DNA of 64,000 nt from Pseudomonas umsongensis (GCF_002236105.1 NZ_NIWU01000003.1:560501-624500), one strand, 5' to 3'; positions 9,226 through 19,036 are shown, numbered from the stretch's first letter. Notes: generated from the letters alone by a model not told the origin. A program made the numbers and translations.

Positions 9226-10482
9226 ATGACTATGCAACGCTATTCGGGCTTCGGCCTCTTCAAACACTCTCTCAGTCACCATGAAAACTGGCAGCGCATG
9301 TGGCGCACGCCGACCCCTAAAAAGGTCTACGACGTAGTCATCGTCGGCGGTGGCGGGCACGGTCTGGCCACGGCCTACTACCTGGCCAAGGAGCACGGCA
9401 TCACCAACGTGGCCGTGGTCGAGAAAGGCTGGCTGGGTGGCGGTAACACCGCGCGCAACACCACCATCGTTCGCTCCAACTACCTGTGGGACGAGTCTGC
9501 GCACCTGTACGAACACGCGATGAAACTGTGGGAAGGCCTGTCCCAGGACCTCAACTACAACGTGATGTTCTCCCAGCGTGGCGTCTACAACCTGTGCCAC
9601 ACCCTGCAGGACATCCGTGATTCCGAGCGTCGGGTCAGCGCCAACCGCCTCAACGGCGTGGACGGCGAGCTGCTCGATGCCAAGCAAGTGGCCGATGAGA
9701 TCCCGTACCTCGACTGCTCGAAGAACACCCGCTACCCGGTGATGGGCGCTACCGTCCAGCGTCGCGGCGGCGTGGCCCGTCACGATGCCGTGGCCTGGGG
9801 TTTTGCCCGTGCCGCCGACGCCTTGGGCGTGGACCTGATCCAGCAGACCGAAGTAATCGGCTTCCGCAAGGAAAACGGCGTGTGCATCGGCGTGGAAACC
9901 AACAAGGGCTTCATCGGCGCCAAGCGTGTTGGCGTAGTGACCGCCGGTAACTCCGGGCACATGGCCAAGCTGGCCGGTTTCCGTCTGCCGATCGAATCCC
10001 ACCCGCTGCAAGCGCTGGTGTCCGAGCCGATCAAGCCGATTATCGACAGCGTGATCATGTCCAACGCCGTACACGGCTACATCAGCCAGTCCGACAAGGG
10101 CGACCTGGTGATCGGCGCCGGTATCGATGGCTACAACGGCTATGGCCAGCGTGGTTCGTACCCGGTGATCGAGCACACCATCCAGGCCATCGTCGAGATG
10201 TTCCCGGTCTTGTCCCGCGTACGCATGAACCGTCAGTGGGGCGGCATCGTCGACACCACGCCGGATGCGTGCCCGATCATTTCGAAAACCCCGGTCCCGA
10301 ACATGTTCTTCAACTGCGGTTGGGGTACCGGTGGCTTCAAGGCAACACCTGGCTCGGGCAACGTGTTTGCCGCAAGCCTGGCCAAGGGTGAAATGCACCC
10401 GTTGGCCGCACCTTTCTCCATCGACCGTTTCCACAACGGTGCGTTGATCGATGAACACGGCGCTGCTGCGGTTGCCCACTAA
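9226..10482 (+). CDS. soxB: Sarcosine oxidase beta subunit (heterotetrameric)
   Basis: The 418-residue flavoprotein has an FAD-binding Rossmann motif at residues 37-46 (VVIVGGGGHG) and the segment RHDAVAWGFARAAD, whose histidine (H186) corresponds to the covalent FMN attachment site known for heterotetrameric sarcosine oxidases. It forms the catalytic interface with SoxA and oxidises sarcosine to glycine. Start choice is between ATG 9226 (GGAG 5 bases upstream) and ATG 9232 (beginning MQRYSGFGLF, the more usual family start). The gene follows glyA by 17 bases and precedes soxD by 14, so it is in one operon. Confidence 0.95.
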   Translation: MTMQRYSGFGLFKHSLSHHENWQRMWRTPTPKKVYDVVIVGGGGHGLATAYYLAKEHGITNVAVVEKGWLGGGNTARNTTIVRSNYLWDESAHLYEHAMKLWEGLSQDLNYNVMFSQRGVYNLCHTLQDIRDSERRVSANRLNGVDGELLDAKQVADEIPYLDCSKNTRYPVMGATVQRRGGVARHDAVAWGFARAADALGVDLIQQTEVIGFRKENGVCIGVETNKGFIGAKRVGVVTAGNSGHMAKLAGFRLPIESHPLQALVSEPIKPIIDSVIMSNAVHGYISQSDKGDLVIGAGIDGYNGYGQRGSYPVIEHTIQAIVEMFPVLSRVRMNRQWGGIVDTTPDACPIISKTPVPNMFFNCGWGTGGFKATPGSGNVFAASLAKGEMHPLAAPFSIDRFHNGALIDEHGAAAVAH

Positions 10483-10496
10483 CAGGAGAAATCCCC

Positions 10497-10826
10497 ATGT
10501 TGCATATCTTCTGTCCTCACTGCGGCGAACTGCGCTCCGAAGAGGAATTCCACGCATCCGGCCAGGCGCACATCCCGCGCCCACTGGACCCCAACAGCTG
10601 CACCGACGAGGAGTGGGGCGACTACATGTTCTTCCGCGATAACCCTCGCGGCCTGCACCACGAGCTGTGGGATCACGTCGCCGGTTGCCGCCAATACTTC
10701 AACGTCACCCGCGACACCGTGACCTACGAGATTCTCGAAACCTACAAGATCGGCACCAAGCCACAATTCACCGACAAGACCGATAGCCCGAAAGCGGCCA
10801 CCACGGCTCTGGGAGAGAAGGTATGA
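10497..10826 (+). CDS. soxD: Sarcosine oxidase delta subunit
   Basis: The 109-residue subunit carries the family zinc site: C6-x2-C9 (IFCPHCGELRSE) with H60 and C64 further on (DHVAGCRQYF). It binds the alpha subunit and stabilises the complex. AGGAG precedes the ATG, and the stop codon overlaps the soxA start by four bases (ATGA), implying translational coupling. Confidence 0.95.
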   Translation: MLHIFCPHCGELRSEEEFHASGQAHIPRPLDPNSCTDEEWGDYMFFRDNPRGLHHELWDHVAGCRQYFNVTRDTVTYEILETYKIGTKPQFTDKTDSPKAATTALGEKV

Positions 10827-13800
10827 GCCAGATCAATCGCCTGTCCAACGGCGGACGGATCGACCGCAACAAAGTCCTGACGTTCACCTTCAACGGTCAG
10901 AGCTACAAAGGCTTTGAAGGCGACTCCCTGGCCGCAGCACTGCTGGCTAACGGCGTCGACATCATCGGTCGCAGCTTCAAGTATTCCCGTCCGCGCGGCA
11001 TCTTCGCCGCCGGTGCCGAAGAGCCGAACGCGGTGCTGCAGATCGGTGCCACCGAAGCCACGCAAATCCCGAACGTGCGCGCCACGCAACAAGCGCTGTA
11101 CCAGGGCCTGGTCGCCACCAGCACCAACGGCTGGCCAAGCGTGAACAACGACATGATGGGGATTCTCGGCAAGGTCGGCGGCAAGCTGATGCCACCGGGT
11201 TTCTACTACAAAACCTTCATGTACCCGCAATCGTTCTGGATGACCTACGAGAAGTACATTCGTAAGGCAGCCGGTCTTGGTCGCTCGCCGACCGAGAACG
11301 ATCCGGACACCTACGACTACATGAACCAGCACTGCGACGTGCTGATCGTCGGCGCCGGCCCTGCAGGCCTGGCCGCTGCACTGGCGGCTGCGCGTAGCGG
11401 TGCCCGGGTGATCCTGGCGGACGAACAGGAAGAGTTCGGCGGCAGTCTGCTCGACTCCCGCGAAAGCCTCGACGGCAAGCCTGCGACCGAGTGGGTTGCC
11501 AGCGTCATCGCCGAGCTGAAGAACACCCCGGACGTGCTGCTGTTGCCGCGCGCCACGGTCAACGGCTACCACGACCACAACTTCCTGACCATTCACGAAC
11601 GCCTCACCGATCACCTCGGTGACCGCGCGCCGATTGGCCAGGTACGTCAGCGCATCCACCGTGTTCGCGCCAAGCGTGTCGTGCTGGCGACCGGCGCTCA
11701 CGAGCGTCCACTGGTCTACGGCAACAACGACGTGCCGGGCAACATGCTGGCCGGTGCCGTCTCGACTTATGTGCGCCGCTACGGTGTAGCACCGGGCAAG
11801 AAACTGGTGCTGTCGACCAATAACGACCACGCCTATCGCGTGGCCCTGGACTGGCTCGATGCCGGCCTGCAAGTGGTGGCCGTCGCCGACGCCCGCAGCA
11901 ACCCGCGCGGTGCGCTGGTGGAAGAAGCACGCGCCAAGGGCATCCGCATCCTCACCGGCAGCGCCGTGATCGAGGCCCGTGGCACCAAGCACGTGACCGC
12001 TGCCCGCGTGGCCGCGATCGATGTCAAAGGCCACAAAGTCACCAGCCCTGGTGAATGGCTCGACTGCGACATCGTCGCCAGCTCCGGCGGTTACAGCCCG
12101 GTGGTTCACCTGGCCTCGCACCTGGGCGGCAAGCCGATCTGGCGCGAAGATATCCTTGGTTTCGTACCGGGCGAAGCACCGCAAAAACGTGTTTGCGTCG
12201 GTGGCATCAACGGCGTCTACGGCCTCGGCGATTCCCTGGCTGACGGTTTTGAAGGCGGTGTTCGCGCTGCCAGCGAAGCCGGTTTCGGTACGGTCGAAGC
12301 GACCTTGCCAAAAGCCTTGACCCGTCTGGAAGAACCGACCCTGGCGCTGTTCCAGGTGCCTCATGAAAAGAACACCGCAAGGGCGCCGAAGCAATTTGTC
12401 GACCTGCAGAACGACGTCACCGCAGCCGCCATTGAACTGGCGACCCGCGAGGGCTTCGAGTCGGTCGAGCACGTCAAGCGCTATACCGCGCTGGGCTTCG
12501 GCACCGATCAGGGCAAGCTCGGCAACGTCAACGGCCTGGCCATTGCTGCCCGTTCGCTGAACGTGACCATCCCGCAGATGGGCACCACCATGTTCCGTCC
12601 GAACTACACGCCGGTGACCTTCGGCGCGGTGGCTGGTCGTCACTGTGGGCACATTTTCGAGCCAGTGCGCTACACCGCGCTGCATCAGTGGCACCTGAAA
12701 AATGGTGCCGAGTTTGAAGATGTTGGCCAGTGGAAACGTCCATGGTACTTCCCGAAATCCGGTGAAGACATGCACGCAGCAGTCAAGCGCGAATGCAAAG
12801 CCGTGCGCGACAGCGTCGGCCTGCTGGATGCTTCGACCCTGGGCAAGATCGACATCCAGGGCCCGGATTCACGCGAGTTCCTCAACCGCATCTACACCAA
12901 CGCCTGGACCAAGCTCGACGTGGGCAAGGCCCGCTACGGCCTGATGTGCAAAGAAGACGGCATGGTCTTCGACGACGGCGTAACCGCCTGCCTCGCCGAC
13001 AACCATTTCGTGATGACCACCACCACTGGGGGCGCTGCACGCGTGCTGCAATGGCTGGAGATCTACCACCAGACCGAATGGCCGGACCTGAAGGTGTACT
13101 TCACTTCCGTGACCGATCACTGGGCGACCATGACCCTGTCCGGGCCGAACAGCCGCAAGCTGCTCAGCGAAGTCACCGACGCCGACCTGAGCAACGAAGC
13201 CTTCCCGTTCATGACCTGGAAAGAAGCCCTGGTCGGTGGCGTGCCGGCGCGGATTTTCCGGATTTCGTTTACCGGTGAGCTGTCGTACGAGGTCAACGTG
13301 CAAGCCGACTACGCCATGGGCGTGCTGGAAAAAATCGTCGACGCGGGCAAGAAGTACAACCTGACGCCGTACGGCACCGAAACCATGCACGTGCTGCGGG
13401 CCGAGAAGGGCTTCATCATCGTCGGCCAGGACACTGACAGCTCGATGACCCCAGATGACCTGAACATGGGCTGGTGTGTCGGTCGCAACAAACCGTTCTC
13501 GTGGATCGGCTGGCGCGGGATGAACCGTGAAGACTGCGTGCGTGATCAGCGCAAGCAGCTGGTCGGCCTCAAGCCGATCGATCCGAACAAGTGGCTGCCG
13601 GAAGGTGCGCAGCTGGTGTTCAACACCAAGCAGGCCATCCCGATGACCATGGTCGGTCACGTGACCTCCAGCTACCTGCACAACTCCCTGGGCTATTCGT
13701 TTGCCATGGGCGTGGTCAAGGGCGGCCTGAACCGCATGGGCGAACGTGTGTTCGCGCCACTGGCGGATGGCAGCGTGATCGAGGCGGAAATCGTTTCTTC

Positions 13801-13840
13801 GGTGTTCTTCGATCCGAAAGGCGAACGCCAGAACGTGTAA
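10823..13840 (+). CDS. soxA: Sarcosine oxidase alpha subunit
   Basis: The 1005-residue subunit has a small N-terminal ferredoxin-like 'Fer2_4' region (GDSLAAALLANGV, residues 33-45), a pyridine-nucleotide-disulfide oxidoreductase domain with VGAGPAG at 176-182, and a large C-terminal glycine-cleavage T-protein-like domain (from about 600) that binds tetrahydrofolate. It binds NAD and channels the methylene group to THF, making 5,10-methylene-THF, which the neighbouring GlyA and PurU can use. It overlaps soxD by four bases. Length is typical. The distance to soxG is enlarged to 148 bases by a REP pair. Confidence 0.96.
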   Translation: MSQINRLSNGGRIDRNKVLTFTFNGQSYKGFEGDSLAAALLANGVDIIGRSFKYSRPRGIFAAGAEEPNAVLQIGATEATQIPNVRATQQALYQGLVATSTNGWPSVNNDMMGILGKVGGKLMPPGFYYKTFMYPQSFWMTYEKYIRKAAGLGRSPTENDPDTYDYMNQHCDVLIVGAGPAGLAAALAAARSGARVILADEQEEFGGSLLDSRESLDGKPATEWVASVIAELKNTPDVLLLPRATVNGYHDHNFLTIHERLTDHLGDRAPIGQVRQRIHRVRAKRVVLATGAHERPLVYGNNDVPGNMLAGAVSTYVRRYGVAPGKKLVLSTNNDHAYRVALDWLDAGLQVVAVADARSNPRGALVEEARAKGIRILTGSAVIEARGTKHVTAARVAAIDVKGHKVTSPGEWLDCDIVASSGGYSPVVHLASHLGGKPIWREDILGFVPGEAPQKRVCVGGINGVYGLGDSLADGFEGGVRAASEAGFGTVEATLPKALTRLEEPTLALFQVPHEKNTARAPKQFVDLQNDVTAAAIELATREGFESVEHVKRYTALGFGTDQGKLGNVNGLAIAARSLNVTIPQMGTTMFRPNYTPVTFGAVAGRHCGHIFEPVRYTALHQWHLKNGAEFEDVGQWKRPWYFPKSGEDMHAAVKRECKAVRDSVGLLDASTLGKIDIQGPDSREFLNRIYTNAWTKLDVGKARYGLMCKEDGMVFDDGVTACLADNHFVMTTTTGGAARVLQWLEIYHQTEWPDLKVYFTSVTDHWATMTLSGPNSRKLLSEVTDADLSNEAFPFMTWKEALVGGVPARIFRISFTGELSYEVNVQADYAMGVLEKIVDAGKKYNLTPYGTETMHVLRAEKGFIIVGQDTDSSMTPDDLNMGWCVGRNKPFSWIGWRGMNREDCVRDQRKQLVGLKPIDPNKWLPEGAQLVFNTKQAIPMTMVGHVTSSYLHNSLGYSFAMGVVKGGLNRMGERVFAPLADGSVIEAEIVSSVFFDPKGERQNV

Positions 13841-13871
13841 TTGCCCAGGCCCTGTGGTGAGCCTGCCGACG

Positions 13872-13939
13872 CTTTCGCGAGCAGGCTCGCTCCCACAGAG
13901 ATTGCGTAACCCTTGTGGGAGCGAGCCTGCTCGCGAAGG
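13872..13939. repeat. Inverted REP pair inside the sox operon
   Basis: Two REP copies in opposite orientation lie between soxA and soxG. The open frame of soxG runs back through them, but that stretch is repeat sequence, not protein. Such an element inside an operon can form a strong hairpin and set the level of the downstream gene. Confidence 0.9.
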
Positions 13940-13988
13940 CGGCGGAACAGCCTCCACAGGGCCAACAGAATTCAGGAACAGGTGCTTT

Positions 13989-14621
13989 ATGACCGCAGCC
14001 AATGTTTACCAACAGCGCCCAACCAACGGGGCCAAGGCCGAGTCGTCGCTGCATCACGCCGACCTCGCCAGCCTCGTGGGCAAGGGTCGCAAGAACGCCG
14101 GCGTGACCGTGCGTGAGAAAAAACTCCTTGGTCACCTGACCATCCGTGGTGATGGCCACGACGCTGCATTTGCCGCGGGCGTGCACAAGGCCCTGGGCAT
14201 CGAATTGCCGGGCGCTCTGACCGTCATCGTCAAAGGCGAGACCAGCCTGCAATGGATGGGGCCGGATGAGTGGCTGCTGATCGTCCCGACCGGCGAAGAA
14301 TTCGCCGCCGAGCAAAAACTGCGCAAAGCGCTGGGCGACCTGCACATCCAGATCGTCAACGTCAGCGGTGGCCAGCAGATCCTCGAACTGAGCGGCCCGA
14401 ACGTGCGCCAGGTATTGATGAAGTCCACCAGCTACGACGTGCACCCCAACAACTTCCCGGTGGGCAAGGCTGTTGGCACGGTGTTCGCCAAATCGCAACT
14501 GGTGATCCGTCACACCGCTGAAGACACCTGGGAGCTGCTGATCCGTCGCAGCTTCTCGGATTACTGGTGGTTGTGGTTGCAGGATGCGTCTGCCGAATAC
14601 GGGCTTAGCGTCCAGGCTTGA
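13989..14621 (+). CDS. soxG: Sarcosine oxidase gamma subunit
   Basis: The 210-residue protein shows the SoxG pattern: LHHADLASLVGKG near the start, MGPDEWLLIVP in the middle, VNVSGGQQILELSGPNVRQVL, and a C-terminal IRRSFSDYWWLWLQ. It is a structural subunit related to a T-protein fold and completes the alpha-beta-gamma-delta tetramer. ATG 13989 has AGGAACAGG upstream and gives the normal length; the longer frame from 13854 would translate the REP pair. Confidence 0.94.
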   Translation: MTAANVYQQRPTNGAKAESSLHHADLASLVGKGRKNAGVTVREKKLLGHLTIRGDGHDAAFAAGVHKALGIELPGALTVIVKGETSLQWMGPDEWLLIVPTGEEFAAEQKLRKALGDLHIQIVNVSGGQQILELSGPNVRQVLMKSTSYDVHPNNFPVGKAVGTVFAKSQLVIRHTAEDTWELLIRRSFSDYWWLWLQDASAEYGLSVQA

Positions 14622-14647
14622 TTAGAGCCAGTCATGGAGGCGATCAA

Positions 14648-14748
14648 CTGTGGGAGCGAGCCTGCTCGCGATGAACTTGAGGGCAACGCGTTGATTCAGG
14701 AAATACGCGTTATCGTTAACGTCCATCGCGAGCAGGCTCGCTCCCACA
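14648..14748. repeat. Inverted REP pair between soxG and purU
   Basis: Two REP cores in opposite orientation, separated by about 50 bases, fill most of the 170-base gap between soxG and purU. Confidence 0.9.
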
Positions 14749-14791
14749 AGATGCAGCTTTCGTTTATCGATGCCTCAGGAGTCACCGCACT

Positions 14792-15649
14792 ATGAGCCGC
14801 GCCCCAGACACATGGATCTTGACCGCCGACTGCCCCAGCGTGCTCGGCACCGTGGACGCGGTGACGCGCTTTCTGTTCGAGCAGGGCTGTTACGTCACCG
14901 AGCACCACTCCTTCGATGACCGGCTCTCGGGCCGTTTCTTCATTCGGGTGGAGTTCCGCCAGCCGGAGGGTTTCGACGAACAGTCGTTTCGCGCAGGCCT
15001 CGCTGAACGCGGTGCATCTTTCGGCATGGTCTTCGAACTGACGCCGCCGCATTACCGGCCTAAAGTGGTGATCATGGTCTCCAAGGCCGATCACTGCCTC
15101 AACGACCTGCTCTACCGCCAACGCATCGGCCAATTGTCGATGGACGTAGTCGCCGTGGTCTCCAACCACCCGGACCTCAAGCCGCTGGCCGACTGGCACC
15201 AGATCCCGTACTACCATTTCCCGCTGGACCCGAACGACAAACCATCCCAAGAGCGTCAGGTCTTGCAGGTGATCGAGGAGTCCGGTGCCGAGTTGGTGAT
15301 CCTTGCCCGCTACATGCAGGTGCTGTCGCCGGAGCTGTGCCGCAAGCTCGACGGCAGGGCGATCAACATCCACCACTCCCTGCTGCCGGGTTTCAAGGGT
15401 GCCAAACCCTATCACCAGGCCTACAACAAAGGCGTGAAACTGGTCGGTGCCACGGCGCACTACATCAACAACGACCTGGACGAAGGACCGATCATCGCCC
15501 AAGGCGTCGAGGTGGTGGATCACAGTCATTACCCGGAAGACCTGATCGCCAAGGGGCGCGATATCGAAGGGCTGACATTGGCCCGGGCGGTGGGTTATCA
15601 CATTGAGAGAAGAGTGTTCTTGAACGCCAATCGTACGGTCGTTCTTTAG
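14792..15649 (+). CDS. purU: Formyltetrahydrofolate deformylase
   Basis: The 285-residue protein has an N-terminal ACT domain (residues 8-85) followed by a formyltransferase domain. The catalytic N192, H194 and D230 are visible in INIHHSLLPGF and NNDLDEGPII. It hydrolyses 10-formyl-THF to THF and formate, which relieves one-carbon overload from sarcosine oxidation and regenerates THF for SoxA. The position after soxBDAG and before fdhA supports a catabolic rather than purine-biosynthetic role. Length is normal. Confidence 0.94.
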   Translation: MSRAPDTWILTADCPSVLGTVDAVTRFLFEQGCYVTEHHSFDDRLSGRFFIRVEFRQPEGFDEQSFRAGLAERGASFGMVFELTPPHYRPKVVIMVSKADHCLNDLLYRQRIGQLSMDVVAVVSNHPDLKPLADWHQIPYYHFPLDPNDKPSQERQVLQVIEESGAELVILARYMQVLSPELCRKLDGRAINIHHSLLPGFKGAKPYHQAYNKGVKLVGATAHYINNDLDEGPIIAQGVEVVDHSHYPEDLIAKGRDIEGLTLARAVGYHIERRVFLNANRTVVL

Positions 15650-15653
15650 ATCG

Positions 15654-15736
15654 CCTTCGCGAGCAGGCTCGCTCCCACAGGTTTTTTGTGTTGTTCCGAG
15701 ATTCACTGTGGGAGCGAGCCTGCTCGCGAAGAGGCC
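15654..15736. repeat. Inverted REP pair between purU and fdhA
   Basis: Two REP cores in opposite orientation, the first overlapping bases just after the purU stop. They lie about 100 bases before the fdhA start. Confidence 0.9.
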
Positions 15737-15839
15737 CTGACAAGCAACACAAGACAAACAGGCAATAACCCGAGCAATCAACGCGCCGCCGATTCATGGC
15801 GACGCGACCGCTACATAAAAACAACAGCGAGGTGAAAGC

Positions 15840-17039
15840 ATGTCTGGCAATCGTGGTGTGGTGTATCTCGGCGCTGGCAAGGTCGAAGTACAGAAAATCG
15901 ACTATCCGAAAATGCAGGACCCGCGCGGCAGGAAAATCAACCACGCCGTCATCCTGCGCGTGGTTTCCACCAATATCTGTGGTTCCGACCAGCACATGGT
16001 GCGCGGCCGTACCACTGCGCAAACCGGCCTGGTCCTGGGTCACGAGATCACCGGTGAAGTGATCGAGAAGGGCAGCGACGTCGAGAACCTGCAGATCGGC
16101 GACCTGGTGTCTGTTCCGTTCAACGTGGCTTGCGGGCGCTGCCGTTCCTGCAAGGAAATGCATACCGGCGTGTGCCTGAGCGTTAACCCGGCGCGTCCCG
16201 GTGGTGCTTATGGTTACGTCGACATGGGTGACTGGACCGGTGGCCAGGCTGAATACGCGATGGTGCCTTACGCCGACTTCAACCTGCTGAAACTGCCGGA
16301 CCGCGATCGCGCGATGGAAAAAATCCGCGACCTGACCTGCCTCTCCGACATCCTGCCGACCGGCTACCACGGCGCAGTGACCGCCGGCGTTGGCCCAGGC
16401 AGCACCGTATACATCGCCGGTGCTGGCCCGGTCGGCTTGGCGGCGGCCGCTTCCGCTCGCCTGCTGGGTGCGGCGGTGGTAATCGTCGGTGACGTCAATA
16501 CCGTGCGCCTGGCCCACGCCAAGGCCCAGGGTTTCGAAATCGCCGACCTGTCCCTTGACACTCCACTGCACGAGCAAATCGCCGCACTGCTGGGCGAGCC
16601 AGAAGTGGATTGCGCCATCGACGCCGTAGGCTTCGAAGCCCGCGGTCACGGCCATGACGGCGTGAAACACGAAGCTCCGGCCACCGTGCTCAATTCGCTG
16701 ATGGGCGTAGTACGCGTAGCCGGCAAGATCGGTATCCCAGGTCTCTACGTCACCGAAGACCCGGGCGCCGTGGACGCCGCCGCGAAAATGGGCAGCCTGA
16801 GCATTCGCTTTGGTCTGGGCTGGGCCAAATCCCACAGCTTCCACACCGGCCAGACCCCGGTCATGAAGTACAACCGCCAGCTGATGCAGGCGATCATGTG
16901 GGACCGTATCAACATTGCTGAAGTGGTGGGTGTGCAGGTGATCAGCCTGGATCAGGCGCCGGAAGGGTATGGCGAGTTTGATGCGGGCGTGCCGAAGAAA
17001 TTTGTGATTGATCCGCATAAGTTGTTCAGCGCGGCGTAA
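15840..17039 (+). CDS. fdhA: Glutathione-independent formaldehyde dehydrogenase
   Basis: The 399-residue zinc-dependent medium-chain dehydrogenase shows the catalytic zinc ligands C47 (NICGSDQH) and H68 (GHEITGEV), the four-cysteine structural zinc site C98, C101, C104, C112, and an NAD-binding GAGPVGLAAAA. The long form is typical of P. putida-type FdhA, which keeps NAD tightly bound and dismutates or oxidises formaldehyde. It is the logical sink for formaldehyde released by GbcAB and DgcAB. The gene ends in a strong intrinsic terminator, marking the end of the betaine block. Confidence 0.95.
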   Translation: MSGNRGVVYLGAGKVEVQKIDYPKMQDPRGRKINHAVILRVVSTNICGSDQHMVRGRTTAQTGLVLGHEITGEVIEKGSDVENLQIGDLVSVPFNVACGRCRSCKEMHTGVCLSVNPARPGGAYGYVDMGDWTGGQAEYAMVPYADFNLLKLPDRDRAMEKIRDLTCLSDILPTGYHGAVTAGVGPGSTVYIAGAGPVGLAAAASARLLGAAVVIVGDVNTVRLAHAKAQGFEIADLSLDTPLHEQIAALLGEPEVDCAIDAVGFEARGHGHDGVKHEAPATVLNSLMGVVRVAGKIGIPGLYVTEDPGAVDAAAKMGSLSIRFGLGWAKSHSFHTGQTPVMKYNRQLMQAIMWDRINIAEVVGVQVISLDQAPEGYGEFDAGVPKKFVIDPHKLFSAA

Positions 17040-17052
17040 ACGCTGTATAGGT

Positions 17053-17084
17053 AAAAAAGGGCGATCTTGGATCGCCCTTTTTTT
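17053..17084 (+). terminator. Intrinsic terminator after fdhA
   Basis: A stem of AAAGGGCGAT pairing with ATCGCCCTTT around a 5-base loop is followed by a continuous T-run. It begins 14 bases after the fdhA stop. Confidence 0.92.
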
Positions 17085-17234
17085 GTAAGTTGCATTTGCT
17101 CAATGCGCGTTTTTTAGAGCTGCGTGTGCACATCACTTTTTCGTTTGAAAATCTGATATTGCCGCAGGCTTCAGGGCTCCTTTGTGACGAACGGATGAGA
17201 AATGGATGCAGGCCTGAGGAACATGCCCGCGGCT

Positions 17235-17280
17235 ACCCGGTCAAACCGGCAGCTTTGCGCCCGAAAGCCGGGTGTTTTTT
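17235..17280 (+). promoter_or_regulatory. Attenuator-like leader structure before the DUF2780 gene
   Basis: ACCCGG (17235-17240) and CCGGC (17246-17250) can pair with each other around a short loop. Alternatively CCGGC, or the earlier ACCCGG, can pair with GCCGG/CCGGGT (17267-17273), which runs straight into TGTTTTTT. The two pairings exclude each other, the layout of an attenuator. The AGCTTTGCGCCC core between them is striking; its reverse complement resembles the GCGCAAAGC core of c-di-GMP-I aptamers, but the other aptamer parts are not evident. The structure ends 22 bases before the ATG at 17303. Confidence 0.35.
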
Positions 17281-17302
17281 CTCGACGCAAGAGGATGTCT
17301 GA

Positions 17303-17926
<624 letters not shown>

Positions 17927-17927
17927 T

Positions 17928-18815
17928 TCAGCGACTCTCGGCGCGCAAATCGTCGATACGCCGGTCCTTCTCGTTCCAGAGCTGGTTGACCCAGTTCTGG
18001 ACTTTCTCGCGAAACAGTGGATCGTTTTCGTAGTCGCCCTGCCAAAGCGCCGGGTCGAGTTCGCGGGTCTTGATGTCAATGATGACCCTCGGAACGTTGC
18101 CGCTGATCAAGTCCCAGAACCCCGGAATCGCTTGCTGTGGATAGACCACGGTGACGTCGAGAATGGCATCCAGTTGTTCGCCCATCGCTGCCAGCACAAA
18201 GGCTACCCCACCGGCCTTGGGCCTGAGCAGGTGAGTGAAGGGTGATTGTTGCTGGGTGCTTTTGGCGCTGGTGTAGCGAGTGCCTTCCAGATAGTTGACC
18301 ACGGTCACGGGCTGGCGCTTGAACAGTTCGCAGGCCTGTTTGGTGATCTCCAGATCCTTGCCGGCCAGTTCCGGGTTCTTCGCCAGAAAAGCCTTGGTGT
18401 AGCGCTTCATGAATGGGTAATCCAGCGCCCACCATGCCAGGCCGAGGAACGGCACCCAGATCAGTTCTTTCTTGAGGAAGAATTTGAAAAACGGTGTGCG
18501 TCGGTTCAGCGACTGGATCAGCGCCGGGATATCGACCCAGGACTGATGATTGCTGATCACCAGATACGAAGTGTCACGACGCAGATCGTCACCGCCGCGG
18601 ATATCCCATCGGGTGGGAATGCACAGGCGAAAGATCAGCTTGTCGATTTCCGACCAGGTCTCGGCAATCCACATCACCACCCAGGACGCATAATCGCGAA
18701 AGCGGCCGGGCAGGACCAGCTTGAGCAGGGCAAACACCATCAAGGGGCCGATCAGGACCAGGGTGTTAAGTAACAGCAGCAATGTGACAAAACAGCCGGT
18801 GAGCAGGCGGCGCAT
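17928..18815 (-). CDS. PlsC-like acyltransferase (YihG type)
   Basis: The 295-residue membrane acyltransferase has two or more hydrophobic segments at its N-terminus (residues 5-35 and around 45). The PlsC catalytic motif H-x4-D appears as SNHQSWVD near residue 88, and the acceptor-binding motif as YLEGTRYT near 175. This family transfers acyl chains to lysophospholipids; YihG in E. coli modifies sn-1/sn-2 chain composition. It converges on the DUF2780 gene, with only one base between the two stop codons. The substrate is not known from sequence. Confidence 0.85.
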   Translation of the reverse strand: MRRLLTGCFVTLLLLLNTLVLIGPLMVFALLKLVLPGRFRDYASWVVMWIAETWSEIDKLIFRLCIPTRWDIRGGDDLRRDTSYLVISNHQSWVDIPALIQSLNRRTPFFKFFLKKELIWVPFLGLAWWALDYPFMKRYTKAFLAKNPELAGKDLEITKQACELFKRQPVTVVNYLEGTRYTSAKSTQQQSPFTHLLRPKAGGVAFVLAAMGEQLDAILDVTVVYPQQAIPGFWDLISGNVPRVIIDIKTRELDPALWQGDYENDPLFREKVQNWVNQLWNEKDRRIDDLRAESR

Positions 18816-18922
18816 AAAGAACTCTTGGAAGCGTTTGGGCGCGCCATGATAAGCAGCTTCGGGCGACAGGCCAAATCACCGGTGACGAATGTTTCACCTT
18901 TGACGCGCTAACCTCCTGACAC

Positions 18923-19036
18923 CGATCATTCCCACGCTCCGCGTGGGAATGCAGACCGGGACGCGCTGCGTCCCAAATCAGGAGCCGAACGCAGAGCGTA
19001 CGTTGAGGCAATCCTTTGCGCTGCGTGGGAACGATC
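18923..19036. repeat. ~114-bp palindromic intergenic repeat (MITE-like)
   Basis: The ends are inverted repeats (CGATCATTCCCACGC at the left, GCGTGGGAACGATC at the right). Two further inner hairpins (TCCCACGCTCCGCGTGGGA, and GACGCGCTGCGTC) make a multi-branched palindrome. It is unlike the REP class in sequence. I recall closely similar elements scattered through P. fluorescens-group genomes; copy number here cannot be checked from one window. Confidence 0.7.

Noticed and set aside
10742..12775. 677-codon frame antisense to soxD/soxA
   Set aside because: soxA is certain from domain content and overlap with soxD; the antisense frame is a codon-bias shadow.
13854..13988. N-terminal extension of soxG through the REP pair
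   Set aside because: The translated repeat (SRAGSLPQ, CGSEPARE) is the typical product of REP DNA and appears in many unrelated frames here; ATG 13989 has a ribosome site.
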